DNA of 64,000 bases from Calonectria ilicicola (taxonomy: Eukaryota; Ascomycota; Sordariomycetes; Hypocreales; Nectriaceae). The DNA lies in NCBI GenBank assembly GCA_020809705.1, contig CP085835.1, positions 2,046,001-2,110,000 on the forward strand, in the 5' to 3' direction. A program made the translations under genes and the position numbers. Positions within the stretch are counted from its first letter, which is position 1, and each line of letters starts with the position of its first letter. Below, one piece after another: positions 22,100 through 34,376 of this stretch. Under the pieces are notes generated by a model. It made no database searches, was not told the DNA's origin, and was given only the letters and a program-made list of their open reading frames with translations.

Positions 22100-25000
22100 A
22101 AGGTTGTCCAATCGGACAACTTACAGTCGAAGGCCATTATGTGCCCATTATTTTTCTTTACTCAGGCGCTGGACTGAGATGTTCTTCGAACATGTTTCTC
22201 GCTTGCAGAAATTTACTTCATCGCTCTGCAACCACGGTCAGGATATTGTGGTTGCGCGCCTCGGGGAGCGAGCCACTTTTTTGGGGGGTTCATTTCATGA
22301 AAAATGATAGACCGGATTTGATGGAACCACCATGTTGGTCATTTCACTTCTGGACATCATTACATTTTGGGGAATTGTGTTCTAATGAACCTGGGTGAGC
22401 TTATTGAAGCACCGCCTTAATACCATTGGACTGGAACAAGATATTTCTTCTGTATAACATAGTATTATTAAAACTGAAAAAAAAAACTTTACCTCTATTC
22501 AACGGTCCGATTGCTTTGAATTCTGATTAAAACCTTTGACATTTGCTCTCACTGGGATACCTCCCACGAGGCAAACCCCGCCCACCTCAAGGAAACACAT
22601 TTTAAACGCTCCCAGTTTCCCACCTTCTCAAACCACAATGATGGTAATGAGTCCAGTCCATTATTGAATCACACATTGTCACGCTTTCTTGTGTCTCAAG
22701 AATCTACCAACGCGTTCAAAACCCTAAATCAGGTCAAAGCGACTGTCTCTTCTCAATTAATTTTAAATGACGTCATCGGAGTGTACTTTTGACCGAAACG
22801 AGCTACCCTGTAGCGAGTGTCTAGTATAACACAATAAGAAGATTCGTCACTGGGTTTCATTTTTTCATCGTTAATAAAAGCTTGTTACGATATACCTGGA
22901 AGTTTTGTTTCATTTAATAGAGACTTTCCCAAAAAGGATGTAGAGCTGTTGGGTAGTGAGGATGGGTTCTTGCTAGACGCGAATGTTTTAGACCTGAGAA
23001 GATGACCCATGAGAAGGTGTGCTTGCCATTTTTTCTTGTTCTCCGCTGTAACGGCAACCTTCAACTCAAACGAATCCTGTCTTGGCATATAATATAAGAG
23101 ATTTTATTCGTTGTCGGTCTAGTGTACTTTGAGACCCAGGCTTTAGGTGTTAACTGGATGGCGACTCAAAGCTACCTTCCGTTTTAGATGTGCTGACAAG
23201 CAGCCACCCCTCACCGTACTAATTCTCTTTCTCTTTTTTTAAAAAAAATAAAAAATAAAAGAACCAGATTTGGAATAACTGAACTTACTTTCAATACCAC
23301 CGTCTCGCTGTTTTGCCCGTTTTGAGAAATTCACCTTCTGATTATGTCTAATTGTGAGAACCCAGTCTCAGTCTTGCCTGCGCCATCATGCTGTCCATCT
23401 GCTCTATCTTGAAACCGCTGATCTTGCTACTAATTATTTAAGCTTACACATTGTGTTACGTGCCACTCTAATAGTGCCTTAGCCTGCGGGCGGACGTTGT
23501 GCTTTGTACAACTGTGTTATCCTTCCACTCATAAAATTATAGAAGTACCCGCGGAGCGAGAAATCAGTCACTCAAGACAGCATGGCTGTAATTATGATCT
23601 AAAGAAACAGCAGATTGCATGTGGCATAAAGCTTCATTCTACTTAATTAGGATACAGAAAACCGTGACGAACTCATCTAACACAATCCAGAATTAGATGC
23701 AGCACGTCAACTAGATGTCCTGCTCAAGCTTTCGAACACTAACCTTTGCGTGTTGAAAACCACCCATGAATTTTTTGTTATATTAAGGAGGAAGTATGGG
23801 TTTCCACAAAGCTGAAAAATGATTTTTACTAGCAGACAGTGGGGAAATGAGTCGGACCTTGGTAATTCAAAGCCGATGGCACTGATTCATTTCCTTCGGG
23901 TTGCGGTGACACTTGAACAGGGCTTGGAGTGTTGATGGAACGCCTCAGGGGACATTCGAAAATCATCATCTCGCCGGGGCGATGGCCCTTGACGTTTAGT
24001 ATAACGGTCATGTGTTGCATAACGTTCTGAAGGTATGGTGTTGTACAAGGCTAACCGGTTGGGGAATTGAAGATGTAGATCTAAATGGAATGGCCAGTTA
24101 CGGGCGGAGCAACATTCAAAAACCTTGTTTCCTCCACTCGGCGCACCGGGAAAGAGCCGGCGGGAGACTCGAACCACCTCCGGCTACGCCTTAGCTATTC
24201 TCAATCCCTGCCACAATCATCGTCGTTTAGCTAGCCCGCCCGCTTTCGGGGAGGGACGTTAGACTTGGCCAGGGTAAAAGGGGCACCGTTACGGGGACCT
24301 TGACTTGAACAAATCCGCTGACCAACACCACGATGTATTGTGTGTATGGCTTTCTCGGCCGGGTTGGGGGTGTGTCGTCGGAATGAACGATACCGCCACC
24401 ATGGATCAGGTACATTAATTAAATTGCCATGTCTGGCCCGCATTCGCTTCGTTCCGTCGTGATTTATAGAACTGGGTCATTTTTTTTTCTTTTTGTGAAC
24501 TCCACTTTTGTTCAGGTGCAGCATTGCGCTGAGCTTCATGGGATGAACGCGTCTTCATGGCGGGCAGCATCGTGTCCTGGTTGCTGCTACCTTGATGTTT
24601 GTCTGCGCGCGTGGTGGCTAAATGGCTGCGGACCATGCGCCAAGTAACTATATCGTCTGTTCTCAAACAATTTAAACTTATTCCCCGGCTTAAATCCTAG
24701 CAAAGTAACTCGTGCATCAGGTGGGAAGGACGGACTGGAAGCTTTTTGCTTGCAGCCCTAGGCAGATTTTTGCTCTTATTGGGCTATTCGTATGAGACGA
24801 AAAGCATGGCAGTGGCCGGAATATTTAAAGAGCAGCTGCAAATCTTTCCCGTCTGATCATAGCTGACTCCGTTCTTGTTTGATCCGGGATTATCACCGAA
24901 AGTTTATGGTAAAGCCAGCTCTGCGATACGTGTGTTTAATGTGACAGACCACCAGCAAAGCCCTGGGAAAGTAAGTTGGTCCAGGGGCCTTCCACGCCAC

Positions 25001-26101
25001 GACCAGTTCCCAATGCACCGTACCCATGTCAATATGGGACAATATTGCCCCCGGGCTGGAGGAAACATGTGCCATTCACAGGCTGCATGAGCGTTGAGCA
25101 TTAGGGTTTCCGCTAGTCAACGCCCTCCTCTTTGGAACGAACGAAAAAGAAAGTACAAAAAGCATGAAGAAACGAATGGCTTGCCCACATCCCGAATCCG
25201 AGTAGCTACCATGTGGTTTATTCGTTTTCAGCCCTTGTTCTACGTGGACTGTGCATGAACTACAGACATGATCCCTTCAACGGCTTTCTCAAAATGTACT
25301 GTGGATACGAGAGTTGAAAGGCGAAGTCTTAGCTCGCCCCACACGGAGAAGGCATCTTGGCAGATTTTTCAGTAGAAGATAATACAGACAGACGAGGTGC
25401 TTTTGGCGTAATTCGTCTTCTAATGAAAGCTGAAAGGGCCAGATTCAAACTGTCCATTAAATAAACGCGTTAATTTTGCCTCATTTTTCGCACATTGCAT
25501 ACCTAGATGGGGCTGTCAAAATGCGTGATGAATCAAGCTTCTTGCGATCAATCTGTGTGGGCCGGGCGAGCAATCCTTCAAGACTCAGTTCTGTAATCCT
25601 GTCCCAATGTTACAGTCGGGATATGAAAAGTGGGAGTGTGGGGGTTTTTGTTAGGACTCTGCAGTGTTGAATGAGATAGTTTCATCGTGAAGGAGACTCC
25701 TGAAGCTAAGCTCATGTTGTGATCCTTGTCTGTGTCTATCCTTGCTTCAGCCGTCAATCATCCCGGCCCTACTGGTCCGGCCCGTTCCCGCCAACCACTC
25801 AAGCCCACAATCGTACGACGACGCTAACCTGGTTGCTGGACACCAACACACCAACAGCCTGGAATCCTGCCGGGCTAGTTATTGGCTCCCCGACACAATC
25901 TGGCCAGGGATGATAATTTGGTTAGCATGGGGAGCCATGGACTGGGTAAGCTTGGGGCCGTTCGATGGAATCTCAAATTGAGAAAAGGCCGCGTTCCCGC
26001 CCCAAAGGATTTCTTTTGATCCCAGCCTGCAGCTGCGCAAGATATCGCTGACGTGGGTCGACGATACAGCACACACAGATCGGTAGTGTGATGCTGTAAT
26101 C
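22100..26101. other. Four-kilobase stretch without a supported gene
   Basis: No frame here has a recognisable motif, start context and splice pattern together. The DNA is mildly AT-rich with short homopolymers (A-run near 22478; A/T runs at 23236-23262; T-run at 24480-24490). A GC-rich hairpin with a T-loop-like sequence lies near 24153-24183. It may hold long regulatory DNA for the flanking genes or an eroded transposon; no terminal repeats were seen. Confidence 0.4.
24153..24183 (-). other. GC-rich hairpin with T-loop-like sequence
   Basis: AGCCGG and CCGGCT flank a 19-base interior, giving a strong stem. On the minus strand the interior includes GGTTCGAGTCT, close to a pol III B box (GGTTCGANTCC). 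No matching A box or acceptor stem is found nearby, so a tRNA relic is possible but weak. Confidence 0.2.
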
Positions 26102-27437
26102 ATGGCGAAGGATCTAACAACCACCAAGTATGAGCCCATCCAGCCCCAGGGTGTGGCGCTCGCTCTGTTTGTGGTGACTATTGTCTTCACCATCCTATCG
26201 AGCATTGCCGTGCTCCTAAGATTTTACATTCGCGTCAGACTGCGCGCGTTTGCCGTGGAGGATTGGTTGATGCTTTTCGGATGGGTAAGTCTTTTTTCGA
26301 TATTTCCTATTTTGACACCGGGACGACCCAAAATCCTGAACGGCTACCTAATTTGTTTGGCAGATCATCAACCTCGGACACAATGCTTCTGTTATCGTGC
26401 TCGCATTTAGCGGCATCGGTTCTCATGATAACGTCATTACTGTCGGAATGCAGTACAAAATAGGACTATGGACGATTATTTGGCAGTTCCTTTACGTTTT
26501 GGATGGCGCACTCATCAAATCGAGTATCATCTGGACGCTACTCCGACTTGCCAAGGATTTGAACAAAATATACACCTACATCTTATGGGGATTGTTTGCG
26601 TTTAGCTGGATCGTTTGGCAAATATCATGGCCCGTGGCTATCTTCCAGTGCAAGCCTGTCGCAGCAGCCTGGGGAGAGCCGGGAGACTGCACTTCCGGCC
26701 AAACAATCATCTTGAACGTGTCGTATTTCGTCTCGGCTTCCAACATCTTTACCGATATCAGCACGACACTGGTGCCTATTTTCTTGCTCCGCCATCTCCA
26801 GATGCCCCAGAGGATGAAGTTTTTGACTATGGGTATCTTGTCATTGGGTATCTTCGCATCAGTGGCAACCACTATCCGCATCAGCTACACGTGGGCTTAT
26901 ACTGCACCCGCTGAAAGATATTGTAGGTTTTATGTTCACGTTTCCACTGACTCAGTAACGCGATTGGAGCGAAAGACAGCTAACAAGCTCTATTTTGTAG
27001 ACGAAATCGGCAAGATCGTCATGTTGACAGTACTCGAGTGCGACTTGGGCATCATCGCTGGCTCGATGCCGATGCTCCGTCGTCTTTTCCGCAATCTTAT
27101 CCCCTCATATGGAATGAGCGATAGGCCTTCAGGCAGGTCTCATGATGTCAACCTAGTGACTATCGGAGGTGGTACCGGGCGTCGCACCCATATGAAACTC
27201 TCAAACGCTGGAACGAGCAGGATGGGCGGCGAGGAGGACCAACATTTCCAGGACAAGGACAGCAACGGCGACGATGACTCGGCTCGCAACATCATTCACA
27301 TCACTCGTGAGGTCGAACAAGATAGTGTGTCTAGCCGGGGGTTGCCTGCCAATCACTTTCAGGTTGCCGTCTCAGGAAATAGGAGCCCAGACCGAACTTC
27401 GGATACCCCTTACTCACACCAAAACTGGGGTCGTTAG
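26102..27437 (+). CDS. Seven-transmembrane fungal rhodopsin-like (Pth11-related) membrane protein
   Basis: Member of the large ascomycete 7TM family (Fung_rhodopsin-type, related to Pth11) thought to sense surface or plant signals through G proteins. Three exons, 26102-26284, 26364-26922 and 27001-27437, give 392 aa. It has no CFEM domain and no signal peptide; TM1 begins about residue 17 (GVALALFVVTIVFTILSSIA). Family features are RVRLRAFAVEDWLMLFGW, LWTIIWQFLYVLDGALIKSSI, FQCKPVAAAWG and the block PIFLLRHLQMPQRMK. It ends with LECDLGIIAGSMPMLRRLF, then a polar cytoplasmic tail of about 120 residues rich in Asp, Ser and Arg. The fit at both introns restores the family reading (LFGW/IINLG; AERY/YEIGK). 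No lesion is seen. Ligand unknown. Confidence 0.88.
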
Positions 27438-29463
27438 AAGTGTTTGATAGTCTTACCGAGGAGTTTCCAAGGATAGCGGGATGGTTTGTGTACATTCATA
27501 TGACTTAAGCTGGTTTTGTCCGGCTTGGACCTTTTGAAGGGAAATAAAAACAACTAGCGATAGTCTTAATTACGAATTTTATGCTAATGAATGATGGATA
27601 ACTGAAATACATCCCATGACTGCAACCGTGACTAGTTTGAGCAGAATCAACATGTCGATTCAAACCGGATCTAGTACTGCATAATTCCTACCTGATCGAT
27701 CCGATTTGGATGGAATGTCACTCTTGAGCTAATATTAGCTCAAAGCACAACTCTCGGATATCTGAGATCCTTTTTCGGCATCTGTAAGGATGCATATGCA
27801 ATATTGACATCCGCGAGAGTGTACAGACAGGATCTGTGGGCAAGATTCGGCTACTTCCGTCTACGGACTCAATTGGATACCGAGACCGTCGGGTGCCCGC
27901 TGTGGGTATATCCCATTATTATGGACCTAAGACGGGGATAAAGGCCAATAAAACGGCGTATGTGACAATGCCTGAAACGGATTGGGACAGAAAATCACCG
28001 GTTACGCGGAATAAACGTGCCGGACATCCACCAAAATCTCCCCCGTGTAGCATTCACTAGCAAAAGTGGAGCATCCCTTCCTACAGTTGCGTAAAGCGAT
28101 TTGTCTACCCTGGCTGATTATTGCGAGAGATTGCATTATGAAACGCAAGTGAACCCATGGCAGCCAGTCCGTTTGCCATTGCCTATTCTCCTCTTGGCAT
28201 CATATCGTCGAATAATTTCCAATTGAGGCCAGAACTGTCCGGCTGGCAAATCGTGGTTACATTGCCTCGCACAACTCCGTGTATCATTCTAAAGTTACTT
28301 TTGAATGGACCAATCTACGCAGATCCCAGAATGGAGCCGAGTGGATCCGATGAATCAGCGCAGGGGATTTGAACCCAGCTCTCTGGATTTTGAATTCTTT
28401 ACATCTACAAGCAGACTTGTACTCTTACCCCATCTTCAGAAAAAGGAGAGTTTATTTACGAGTAAGGATTCTAAAGTAGTCAGAACTCAATCTACAAAGC
28501 GAAAGCGATTGTTATATTTATGCAACCCCGACACAATCTCTGTCCAAAATTACGTTCCCAACTTTGGGAACATAAACTAAAAGTCTCTCATTAGGATGTT
28601 TTTTTGCGTCATTGTCAGATCAAGAACAAATTCAAAGCTTCCCATAATCTCATTAATTTCTGGGTGGAGCTCAAGTTGGCTGAAGTTTGAGCGAGCCAGT
28701 TCCGTGGGGTGGGACCGCATGGATGCAACGGGAGCTCCATATACTTAACATCGATCGTACACCACGACAACTTACCCTAGCCTTTACTCTAGGATAAAAT
28801 TCGTACCTGGAGAATATCTCCGGGTTTCTATTATTTGTATAATTTTGCATGCACTATAGTAGAAACACAATACCTGCCTCATTCATAACAAGGGAACCGA
28901 ATAGGACTCTGGGCAATGTTGACATCTTTAAAGCATGCAGTGACAAAAATCAATTAAAAAAAGAAGTCAGATATATCTGATTCCATCTCTTTACTAGTTG
29001 TGCGCTTGATAATTACGGCCCCAGAGGATTTGATCTCCTCTATTCTTTCCTCGAAAATGTCTTCATTATTGCCATTCTGATAATAAGATAAGAATGTGGG
29101 CAACACATTTCTTCTGGAAGAATTTCTTACGAGGTCATTTTCATGAATTATTAAGCGAAGCCTTGTTTAGTGTTGACCCTGTTGGTGGACACGTTGCGCT
29201 ATCACGATTTTCGGTTAGAACGGAATAAAATACACAGTACAATTCTTCCTAGCATGGTATTTGGTAGCACTATTCATCACACGAACGGTGGCGCAAAATT
29301 TATAATACTTAATGTCATATATCTATTCTATACAAATAACCGGTTGCTATAGAACACCCATATATGATAACGATGCAGACATCCTCCAAGATCCGCATCC
29401 TACTTGAACATGGAGTTATTATACTGGATTCAGAGATGGTTGACACGCTGCAATGCTAGGCTT
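27438..29463. other. Two-kilobase gene-free region with a degraded pol III-like element
   Basis: Between convergent genes. No coding gene is supported. A B-box-like sequence on the minus strand (around 28362-28372) is the only structured signal noticed. Confidence 0.4.
28355..28440 (-). other. tRNA-like relic with intact B box
   Basis: On the minus strand GGTTCAAATCC matches the pol III B box. Upstream lies a CTTGTAGATG sequence resembling a Tyr-type (GTA) anticodon loop. The acceptor stem does not close and the A box is poor, so this is a tRNA pseudogene or tRNA-derived element rather than a working tRNA. Confidence 0.25.
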
Positions 29464-30299
29464 TTAAACGGTGGCTGGCACTGCGATAAGATCGAAAAAC
29501 CTATGCCCCTTCGCTGAGTAATTGGAGACAAAGTTCTCTCCCCATGGCTGCATCCACGTGTCTAGGACAAATTATTAGTACCAATAGATTCTGTGTTCCC
29601 ATTTTGAGACTCACCATATGTCGAAGCCGGCTTAGAGTAGCAAAGCCAAGTGATAGTGTTGTTGACCCCTTGGATCAAGTCACCGTTGGGGAATTCCGAC
29701 ACAATACCATTGAACTCTTCGTCGGTGATTCCAAGAGTAGGACCTTCGAAATCTGCAATGATTCCGCTGCTTGTCACTGCAACTTCATGCTGCTTATACT
29801 GGGCGATTGATGGCTGAGTGTGCAACGCAATAGAATCCCACACCAACTGTGTTCTTTCGTCATCCCAGTGCTTTTCAAATACACTGTCCTTAACAAATTC
29901 GCGGGCAGCAATCGCGCCGTCGACCTCAAATCTTCTTTCCTTGCTGATAAATTGGGAATCAGGGGTGCGGTCCCAACCCAAGTCATGGAGGAGGGCGGCC
30001 ACGGCGTGCGCCTCCAAATCGACCGTATTCCGAAGTGTCTCGTTATGCTGAATAATCAAAGCTCCAAATAGCCATCCACGCATGACATGCTTGTAAACAA
30101 AGTCGGAAGTGTGATTGCGAGCAAATTCTTGGGCAGAACGGACAATCGGAGTGTCGATGACAGAAACACCAGCGATGGTTCGCTTGGCGTACCTGCTCTC
30201 AAGAGTGCTCACAGGCTCGGCTGGCATCTGGGCAGATGGTTGGATCGAGATCGCTGCCAGCAAAAGCTGGAGGATATTGGCTGCTTTTTGGAACAACAT
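29464..30299 (-). CDS. Secreted HD-domain phosphohydrolase-like protein
   Basis: HD-superfamily metal-dependent hydrolase fold; close fungal relatives are uncharacterised, with cyanamide hydratase as a distant named relative. Exons 30299-29615 and 29561-29464, with a 53 nt intron (GTGAGT..CCTAG), give 260 aa. The start at 30299 begins a signal peptide (MLFQKAANILQLLLAAISIQ); an in-frame ATG 30 nt upstream is less likely. Metal-binding residues are visible in HVMRGWLFGALI, the HD pair in HAVAALLHDLGWD (about residues 101-113), and a later His in SIALHTQPSIAQY. Splicing replaces an unrelated tail with TWMQPWGENFVSNYS..GHRFFDLI, which matches the family C-terminus. A TATA-like sequence lies about 120 nt upstream. 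Confidence 0.82.
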
Positions 30300-30419
30300 G
30301 TTGATTGAAGTGAGAAGATGGGGATACAAAAGTGACTTGAAGTTGTAGTTGCTCTATATGCAGGAGTGTCTGATGCTAAGTAAAAGCAGAAGTTTCTTGC
30401 GATAGCATGCCTTGTTCTC

Positions 30420-30430
30420 TTATATATAAA
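30420..30430 (-). promoter_or_regulatory. TATA-like box of the HD-domain gene
   Basis: TTTATATATAA on the minus strand lies about 120 nt before the start codon at 30299, suitable for a TATA box. Confidence 0.4.
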
Positions 30431-31102
30431 TTGAAGCATGCGAATTCTCAGAATGCATAGTTAATAAGCGCTGTGCTGTTCCCGTCATGAGTCGGCCTTG
30501 ACCTCGCCTTTTTTCGGCACGGCGGTCGCCACTTGAAAATTCCCTTGTTGGGATAGAGGCGTTTGGCTGAACTCATGGCTTGCGGGATGACTCAGCTACT
30601 AGCTCAGGGACGTGATGTCACTGTCGGCCTTCGGCGCTACGTGGGATTTGGGATTTGGCCGGTCGCTTTTTATTGCCGTAGCGTCTCGGAGTCTACTCTT
30701 AGCACCCACACAGCGCCTTGTAGTTCAGTAATCATGCGCTCCACACTTGCTCCAATTTTCGGCTCGGAATCGCGATACGAACTACCATTGCCTAAAGCGG
30801 ACAATTGTACCCTTGCTTGGGCACTCTCTCAATATTCGCTTATGCCTACACGAGAAGGCAACCGGATCTAACATTCCAAAACATGCTTGTCGGCTTTCAG
30901 ATTCACCCGCCTACAACTGCAGGTTTGATATTCTGATCGATTTGCTGATCAATCGTGTCGGATTATCACATAATTATGCCGCACGCAAATCGCGCTCGGT
31001 TGCCAGTTTTAAGCTTGTGTGTATTTATGAACCCCTCGCATAGGCATTAATATCTGCACCGTATACTGCCTGCCTAGTCTTACGCTTCTTGGTCGGAACT
31101 TT
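30431..31102. other. Intergenic region, nothing supported
   Basis: About 670 bases between the HD-domain gene and the fumarase pseudogene, both on the minus strand. A plus-strand frame around 30560-30870 lacks motifs and was not kept. Confidence 0.4.
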
Positions 31103-32814
31103 CTATTGAGGCAATTCGATCATCAACTCTGGACGAACTAAACGATCATAAGTTGCCTCATCTAAGGCCTTGAGCCCAAGAGCACTTTGCTTTAAAGTCA
31201 GGCCTTTTTTGTGGGCGTGCTTCGCAATCTTTGACGCCAAGTCATAGCCGATACTTCCGCTCAGGCAAGTAACCAGCATTAAGCTGCAGTTGAATTAGTA
31301 AAGACCTTTAAAGACCGATAAGAATTAGAACTCGTCTCGAGGAAAACTTACCTGTTGTCCAATAATGATTTTATTCTCTTCTCATCGGCTCTCAAACCTA
31401 GCACACAGTGCTTCTCAAAGCTGCTCATGCCATCACCAAGCAGTTTGATAGAGTGCAGAAGACTCGAGACCAAGAGTGGCTTGAAAGCATTCAGCTGAAA
31501 CTGACCACCGGTACCTCCAACTGTGATACTAGCATGGTTGCCAATCACCTTGGCACAAAGCATAGTCATGGCCTCGCATTGCGTTGGGTTGACTTTGCCT
31601 GGCATAAAAGAGCTCCCAGGTTCGTTTTCAGGAAGAATGAGCTCACCAAGTCCACATCTTGGGCCGCATGCTTCAAAACGAATTGAATATCCTGTGCAAT
31701 TTTGAAGAGCGAGCATGCCAGGACGTTAAGAGCGCCAGAGCTGTAAACAATGGCATCGTTGGCAGAAATAGCCTCAAACATATTCACAGCTTTGTAAAAC
31801 TTTGTTCCAGTCCTGCGACTGCGTTCTTCGTTGAACTGTTCATGAAACCCTCGGTATGTGTTGAGACATGTTCCAACAGCCGTCCCTCCCATCGATAGAT
31901 ATCGCATACCATCCATGGTCTCCAAAATGCGCTTTTTTCCAAGCTCCAATTGAGCCACAAAGCCTGAAAACTCTTGCTCCAGAGAGAGAGGAACAGCGTC
32001 TTGAAGGTGTGTCCTGCCAATTTTTATGATCCCTCGAAACTCTTCGGCCTACTTCTTGAGAGCGGCTATCAGACTATCAAGAGCTGGCAGAAGGTGATCC
32101 CCAGTCTCCATCACAGCAGCAATGTGCATGGCAGAGCCGAAACCGTCATTTGAAGACCCAGACATGTTCACGTGGTCATTGGGATGCACAGGTGACTTTT
32201 TGCCGAGCTCGTGGCCCAAGATTTCGTTGGCCCGATTGCCAATAACTTCATTGCTGTTCATATTTGTCTGCGTTCCGGAGCCAGTCTGCCAAATAACAAG
32301 TGGGAAGTGGTCCAACAGTTTTAATGATGCTACTTCATTCGCTGCCTGTTCAATAGCCTTCCCAAGACCGGGATCTAACAGAGTATTAGCACTTCCTAGT
32401 ACTGGACTCAAGCATGCTGCAAGTACCCAATTTATTGTCTCTGACGTTGATATGAGCTGCAGCACCTTTGAGGTACCCAAAAACTTTTATGACAGCTGGG
32501 GGCATTCTGTCAACAGCTTCATTTATTCGGAAATTTTCCGATGATCTAATAAATTATTAGCGAGAGCTATTTAAAGACGGATTGCAAACCTCCCTTTGGG
32601 TTTGAGCTCCCCAGTATTTATCGGCCGGTACCTGTTAAGCATTGGCAATTGGACCCAAATCTACGTCTGGAGCGGGTTGGAATTCTCATCGTCACACACC
32701 TGGATGGCGCCCATGGCATCGGTCTCTGTTCGCGTCTGGGTCTAGATTAGCTCCTCAATCACGCAGAGGGTTCATCCCCATCCCCCATTTACCTGTTTAT
32801 CCATCTTGATGGAG
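31103..32814 (-). pseudogene. Class II fumarate hydratase paralogue, broken
   Basis: Fumarase interconverts fumarate and malate. The multi-exon gene can be followed from MDKQ (32814) to a normal C-terminus ..RPELMIELPQ (stop 31103). Segments kept: [68 protein letters not shown] and [16 protein letters not shown]. Lesions: an in-frame TAG at 32049-32051 between ALKK and AEEFRGI; a frame shift near 31680-31686 that fits a five-base insertion (AATTC after ATTC) between QDI and [10 protein letters not shown]; and a donor after ..TQR that reads GGAGGT where GT is needed. Active-loop residues also differ from usual fumarases (NKSQSSND replaced by NMSGSSND). There is no mitochondrial presequence, so it was probably a cytosolic paralogue, not the housekeeping enzyme. 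It is divergent from the lactonase frame. Confidence 0.85.
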
Positions 32815-33428
32815 CAATTCAAGTGAGATACAACTGAATCAATGAATGCCAAATAATATGAAAGGTGTTGTTGAGTTATTCAGGATATGCTTTCAGCATG
32901 AGCTTTTTTGGCAATTTGAATGCGGCTTGAAGCCTACCATGTAGAAATACCGCCAATATACAATCACGAATACATAGATATAACCCCGAGATTGTGGATC
33001 ATCAGTAGTTGATGCTTCTGGGGTAGGAATTGTTTGATTGGTGGTGCCCTCCGTTTCCTTTACTGAGTTGGTGTGCGGGGAGCACGCTTATTGTGAGGCT
33101 TTGGAGAAGCGGTTGAACATTCCGTAACAGAATGTGCTAAAATACTGAAATATGGCTCGAAAACCAGAATTTGGTGCAGTTTCCTTTCCCCAAATTTGGA
33201 GAGGTTATTTCTTGCTAGACTCGTGACAGAATTTCGGCCCCACTTAATCACTGTGCGGCACCAGTTGGTTGGTTCCTTTAGAATACATCACTTTAATAGG
33301 ACATTCTATAATCGCAATCTTTTTACCCCTTCCAACTCCTGAAGTGTATCAAATGTGCCAATATTCAAACATCTTTAAATATCAAATAAACCCATATTGG
33401 AAATCGCCAATCGCTTCTGCATATTGAT
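32815..33428. promoter_or_regulatory. Shared divergent promoter of the fumarase and lactonase pseudogenes
   Basis: The two broken genes point away from each other from these 614 bases. This is the arrangement expected for co-regulated cluster genes. No specific regulator site was recognised. Confidence 0.35.
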
Positions 33429-34376
33429 GTGGCAGAATTACCATCGTCAAAGCCAGGACAAAATTTTGTCAAAATATCAGCTCTAAATGGTGGCTGGATT
33501 ACCTTTCCTCTAAGACTCTTTGTCGCTGGTGTGGACCCAAATGAGAAGAAGGCCGTTCCATCGATGTGTTTCTTGATTGAGCACCATGATTCACAGGGCA
33601 AGCTGACTAGTGTTGTCTTTGATCTCGGAATCAAGAGAGATGTCTGCGAATACACGCAAGACATTCAACATATCCTTGCGAATAGACAACCTGTTACCCA
33701 CTTGCCAGACACGGCAGCAAGCCTGAGAGATGGTGGGCTAGATCCTGCAACGGACATCGATTATGTCGTTTTGAGTCATATCCATTGAGATCACATTGGC
33801 ACACCCACCGACTACCCTGGTTCAAAGTTCGTTGTCGGCTCCGGCACTTTGTATACCGCCAAGAACGGAGCAAACCATTGTCCAGTGTCGCACTTGGGAG
33901 ACAAGCCTCTTCCAGTCAATCAAACGTGGGAATTACCTCCAACGGATTCTTCTCCTTCCAAAGCTCTTGCTGCACCTGGAGAACGACAGTTGCCCTACAA
34001 GTGGAATCCTATTAGCAAACTTCCAAATGCGCTCGACTTTTTCTCAGATGGTAGCGTGTATATTATTGATGCGCCTGGACATCTTCAAGGGCATATCAAT
34101 CTTTTGGCACGTGTCGCGCCCGAAAAATGGATCTATCTAGGTGGCGATTGTTGCCATGATACCTGGATACTGACGGGCGAGAAGGAGATTGCGGAATTCG
34201 AAGATGCACATGGCAACAAGTGAACCATTCATATGGATGTCAACACTGCAAGGGACACCATATCTATGATTAGAAACTTTTTGACAGTCAATGGTGAAAA
34301 GGTTGAGTGGATCATTGCACATGACCAGGATTGGGCGCTACGAAACAAGGACAAGTTCTTCCCTGGATCGATCTGA
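33429..34376 (+). pseudogene. Metallo-beta-lactamase-fold lactonase frame with two internal TGA codons
   Basis: A single 316-codon frame matches the AttM/BlcC-like lactonase branch of the metallo-beta-lactamase superfamily, which opens lactone rings. It starts MAELPSSKPGQ and keeps TFPLRLFVAG, CFLIEHH and SVVFDLGIKRD. The metal motif reads LSHIH-stop-DHIG: TGA (33786-33788) stands where HxHWDH proteins have Trp. Later metal ligands are present in DAPGHLQGHINLL and LGGDCCHD. A second TGA (34221-34223) lies in HGNK-stop-TIHMD. The frame then ends naturally at 34376 after VEWIIAHDQDWALR. There are no frame shifts and no introns. Either this is a recently inactivated gene or, less likely, the stops are read through. 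Confidence 0.82.

Noticed and set aside
22100..26101. Transposon or CRISPR-like repeats
   Set aside because: No terminal repeats, target duplications, transposase/RT motifs or regularly spaced repeats were seen; CRISPR is not expected in a fungal nucleus.
29562..29620. C-terminal frame of the HD-domain gene ending at 29562
   Set aside because: It reads through an intron; removing 29562-29614 gives the family-typical end TWMQPWGENF..GHRFF.
30563..30871. Small plus-strand gene
   Set aside because: No motif, no splice support and poor codon structure.
33786..33788. RIP as the cause of all nonsense changes
   Set aside because: TGG-to-TGA here and at 38470 is not in the favoured CpA context; only the HET TAG and perhaps the fumarase TAG fit.
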